DNA from: Bacillota bacterium
Lineage (GTDB): Bacteria; Bacillota; SHA-98; Ch115
Length of the DNA: 39,391 nt
Direction: 5' to 3'
Assembly: GCA_012842565.1 (NCBI GenBank)
Contig: DUSO01000084.1
Coordinates: 1-39,391, forward strand
The position numbers and the translations under genes were made by a program. Positions 37,681 to 39,391 of the stretch are shown in pieces. Under the pieces are notes generated by a model. That model was given only the letters and a program-made list of their open reading frames with translations, did not search any database and was not told the origin of the DNA. Each line of letters starts with the position of its first letter. Position 1 is the stretch's first letter.

Positions 37681-38976
37681 ATGGTAAAAACACTGATCAA
37701 GAATGGCAGGCTGGTCGATCCAGCAAACGGAATTGACGATAACCTGGACGTCTTATGTGTCGACGGCAAGGTAGCCCAGGTGGGCAGGAACATCGAGGTG
37801 AGCGACGCCGAGGTCATAGATGCCAGCGGCAAGGTGGTTGCCCCGGGATTGGTAGATATACACTGTCATCTCAGGATTCCCGGCAACCCGGAGCGCGAAG
37901 ACCTGAAGACCGGCAGCCGGGGAGCCGCTCTGGGAGGATTCACTACCCTGGTCCCGCTTCCCAACACGAGACCGGTCACGGACAACCCCATGGTGGTGGA
38001 GCACGTCCGCAGGCTTGCAGCCCGGGATTCAATCGTCAATATCATCCCGGCGGGGGCGATCACCAAGGGTGAAGAAGGCCAGGAATTAAGTCCGATGGCA
38101 GCTCTAGCTCAGGCAGGGGTGCCAATCTTCTCGGATGACGGGCAGCCGGTGGCTAACGCCGACCTGATGCGGAGGGCCCTGGAATACAGCCAGATTACCG
38201 GCCGCGCGCTCTCCGTCCACAGTGAGGACAAGTCTCTGACGGGCGATGGCGCCATGAATGCCGGGGCCTTGGCCAATAGATTGGGATATCCTGGCATTCC
38301 CAGCTCGGCAGAGACGGTTATGGTCGCTCGGGATATCGTGTTATCCAAGGAGACGGGTGGACACGTCCATGTCTGCCATGTGGGCTACGGGGCAACCGTG
38401 GATATTATACGATTTGCCAAGAGCTGGGGCGCGAATGTGACCGCTGAGGTCACGCCACATCATTTCACCCTCACCGAAGCTGCGGTCGCGGAGAAGGGGA
38501 CCAACGCGAAGATCAACCCGCCGCTGGCCGGGCCCGAGGATGTCGAGGCTATCAAGAAAGGTCTAAAAGACGGGACTATCGATGTGATCATCACGGACCA
38601 TGCTCCTTATACCCCCGAGGAGAAGAGCAGGAGCTTTACGGCGGCTCCCTTTGGCCTGATCGGCTTTGAGACCGCCCTTTCCCTGGTAATCTCTGAACTC
38701 GTTGATACGGGAGTGCTCACCCTGTCGGAGGCTCTGGCAAAGCTTACGATCAACCCATGCCGTATCCTGGTGGGCGTTGATAAGGGCCATCTCAGCGTAG
38801 GGGCGGACGCCGATCTAATTGTGATCGACCTCAACAAGAAGTGGGTGGCGGATCCCGACAAATACCAGTCCAAGAGCAGAAACTGCCCTTACGGCGGCCG
38901 CACGATGAAGGGCAAGGTTGACCTCACCATGGTCGGCGGCAGGATAGTTGTGCGGGATGGGGCGCTGGTAGTATAA
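37681..38976 (+). CDS. pyrC: dihydroorotase (class I type), divergent active-site loops
   Basis: A 431-residue amidohydrolase. The start at the ATG at 37681 (MVKTLIKNGRLVDP) fits the family N-terminus and has GGGGGG about 9 bp upstream. The track's 37663 adds six residues. Metal ligands are visible: HCH at residues 61-63, the Asp in FSDDGQPVANADLMRRALEY, the His in VHSEDKSL, the His in VHVCHVG, and the Asp in ITDHAPYTPEEK. It interconverts dihydroorotate and N-carbamoyl-aspartate. Several usually constant positions differ: HLRIPG instead of HLREPG, HSED instead of HCED, and DHAPY instead of DHAPH. It follows the transporter operon on the same strand, so it may be a dedicated paralog. Another cyclic-imide hydrolase activity is possible. 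Confidence 0.88.
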   Translation: MVKTLIKNGRLVDPANGIDDNLDVLCVDGKVAQVGRNIEVSDAEVIDASGKVVAPGLVDIHCHLRIPGNPEREDLKTGSRGAALGGFTTLVPLPNTRPVTDNPMVVEHVRRLAARDSIVNIIPAGAITKGEEGQELSPMAALAQAGVPIFSDDGQPVANADLMRRALEYSQITGRALSVHSEDKSLTGDGAMNAGALANRLGYPGIPSSAETVMVARDIVLSKETGGHVHVCHVGYGATVDIIRFAKSWGANVTAEVTPHHFTLTEAAVAEKGTNAKINPPLAGPEDVEAIKKGLKDGTIDVIITDHAPYTPEEKSRSFTAAPFGLIGFETALSLVISELVDTGVLTLSEALAKLTINPCRILVGVDKGHLSVGADADLIVIDLNKKWVADPDKYQSKSRNCPYGGRTMKGKVDLTMVGGRIVVRDGALVV

Positions 38977-39145
38977 GATGTAGGGCGGGCTGGATACCGG
39001 CCTAAACAGCTTCGGGCCGTGGTGGCGCGCCGGGTCCCAATCCTGTTGCAAGCTAGCGGCATCAATGATGTGGCAGGGGCGTCGATGATCGAAGGCCGGC
39101 ATGCCACCTACCATCGCCTGCGAAAAGGTTGTAAGCTCCTTACCA

Positions 39146-39391
39146 TCAGGGCCGGCTCACGGCCCTTTTCAACTCCGCTACGACCTCTCCTGCGCGGGCG
39201 CTAGCCGCCCGGGCATCTCTCGCCTTTGACACCTGGTCGATGAGGGCGCTCCCCATGATCACGGCGTCGGCGATCCTTGAGGCCTCGCGTGCCTGGTCCG
39301 GCCCTGATATGCCGAAGCCCGCCGCCAGGGGTAGGTCCGTATGGCGTCTCCCCCTTTCAATCAGGGGGGCCAGGCGGTCTGAAAGTGTAGC
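39146..39391 (-). CDS. trpA: tryptophan synthase alpha subunit, C-terminal part (cut by window edge)
   Basis: The frame is absent from the track because it runs off the window. Minus-strand translation gives 81 residues up to a TGA at 39146-39148. They include [20 protein letters not shown] and [14 protein letters not shown], the conserved phosphate-binding GFGIS loop and the VIxGSA strand of TrpA, followed by a family-like helical end ([10 protein letters not shown]). TrpA cleaves indole-3-glycerol phosphate to indole. It is convergent with pyrC and presumably ends a trp operon lying beyond the window. Confidence 0.88.
   Translation of the reverse strand, partial: ATLSDRLAPLIERGRRHTDLPLAAGFGISGPDQAREASRIADAVIMGSALIDQVSKARDARAASARAGEVVAELKRAVSRP
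39149..39169 (+). terminator. candidate terminator downstream of pyrC, overlapping the end of trpA
   Basis: GGGCCG (39149-39154) pairs with CGGCCC (39160-39165) around a 5-nt loop and is followed by TTTT. It lies about 170 bp past the pyrC stop and inside the last codons of convergent trpA. The short stem and four-T tail make it a modest candidate. The rest of 38977-39145 holds nothing recognisable. Confidence 0.4.

Overview
The window looks like a chromosomal segment of a Bacillota-type bacterium, moderately GC-rich by eye. Pointers are GlpP, strong AGGAGG-type ribosome binding sites, the NAD-linked PyrD/PyrK dihydroorotate dehydrogenase, a c-di-GMP-I riboswitch and several Sec/lipoprotein exports. 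A full secretin in the Tad locus suggests a diderm lineage. No tRNA, rRNA, CRISPR array or insertion sequence was recognised.

Layout. (1) 1-7840, minus strand: a carbohydrate uptake operon. A ROK-family regulator with a 12-bp palindrome at its own ribosome binding site is followed by a lipoprotein-like sugar-binding protein, an RbsA-type double ATPase, two RbsC-type permeases, a Gfo/Idh/MocA oxidoreductase and the start of a ROK sugar kinase. (2) 8008-10828, minus: an internally deleted 5'-nucleotidase remnant, an FN3 lipoprotein, and an aldo/keto reductase with a C-terminal ferredoxin domain. (3) 11048-22082, plus: promoter, c-di-GMP-I riboswitch and terminator, then a nearly complete Tad/Flp pilus locus (flp, tadE, tadG-like, cpaB, cpaC with five BON-like modules, tadZ/cpaE, tadA/cpaF, tadB, tadC) ending in a DUF192 gene. 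No prepilin peptidase gene is present. (4) 22042-25400: a Na/Pi cotransporter with a terminator in its leader, an orphan glpP, and a chimeric pseudogene made from a sugar-binding protein and a uroporphyrinogen-decarboxylase-like protein. (5) 25434-38976: a minus operon pyrB-pyrK-pyrD-arcC-aspA facing a plus-strand group of AroM-family gene, IclR regulator, livJHMGF-type ABC transporter and a dihydroorotase. (6) The right edge holds the 3' end of trpA on the minus strand.

The most interesting system is region 5. Together the genes encode every step from orotate through dihydroorotate, N-carbamoyl-aspartate, then carbamoyl phosphate plus aspartate, to ATP, CO2, ammonia and fumarate. They sit with an uptake system and an IclR-type regulator, and without carAB, pyrE or pyrF. 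I propose an energy-yielding orotate/dihydroorotate (or carbamoyl-aspartate) catabolic island. The alternative is a pyrimidine synthesis operon that makes carbamoyl phosphate with carbamate kinase and aspartate with aspartase. The direction cannot be decided from sequence alone.

A second theme is recent small-scale DNA rearrangement: short tandem duplications at several gene ends and two deletion-scar pseudogenes.
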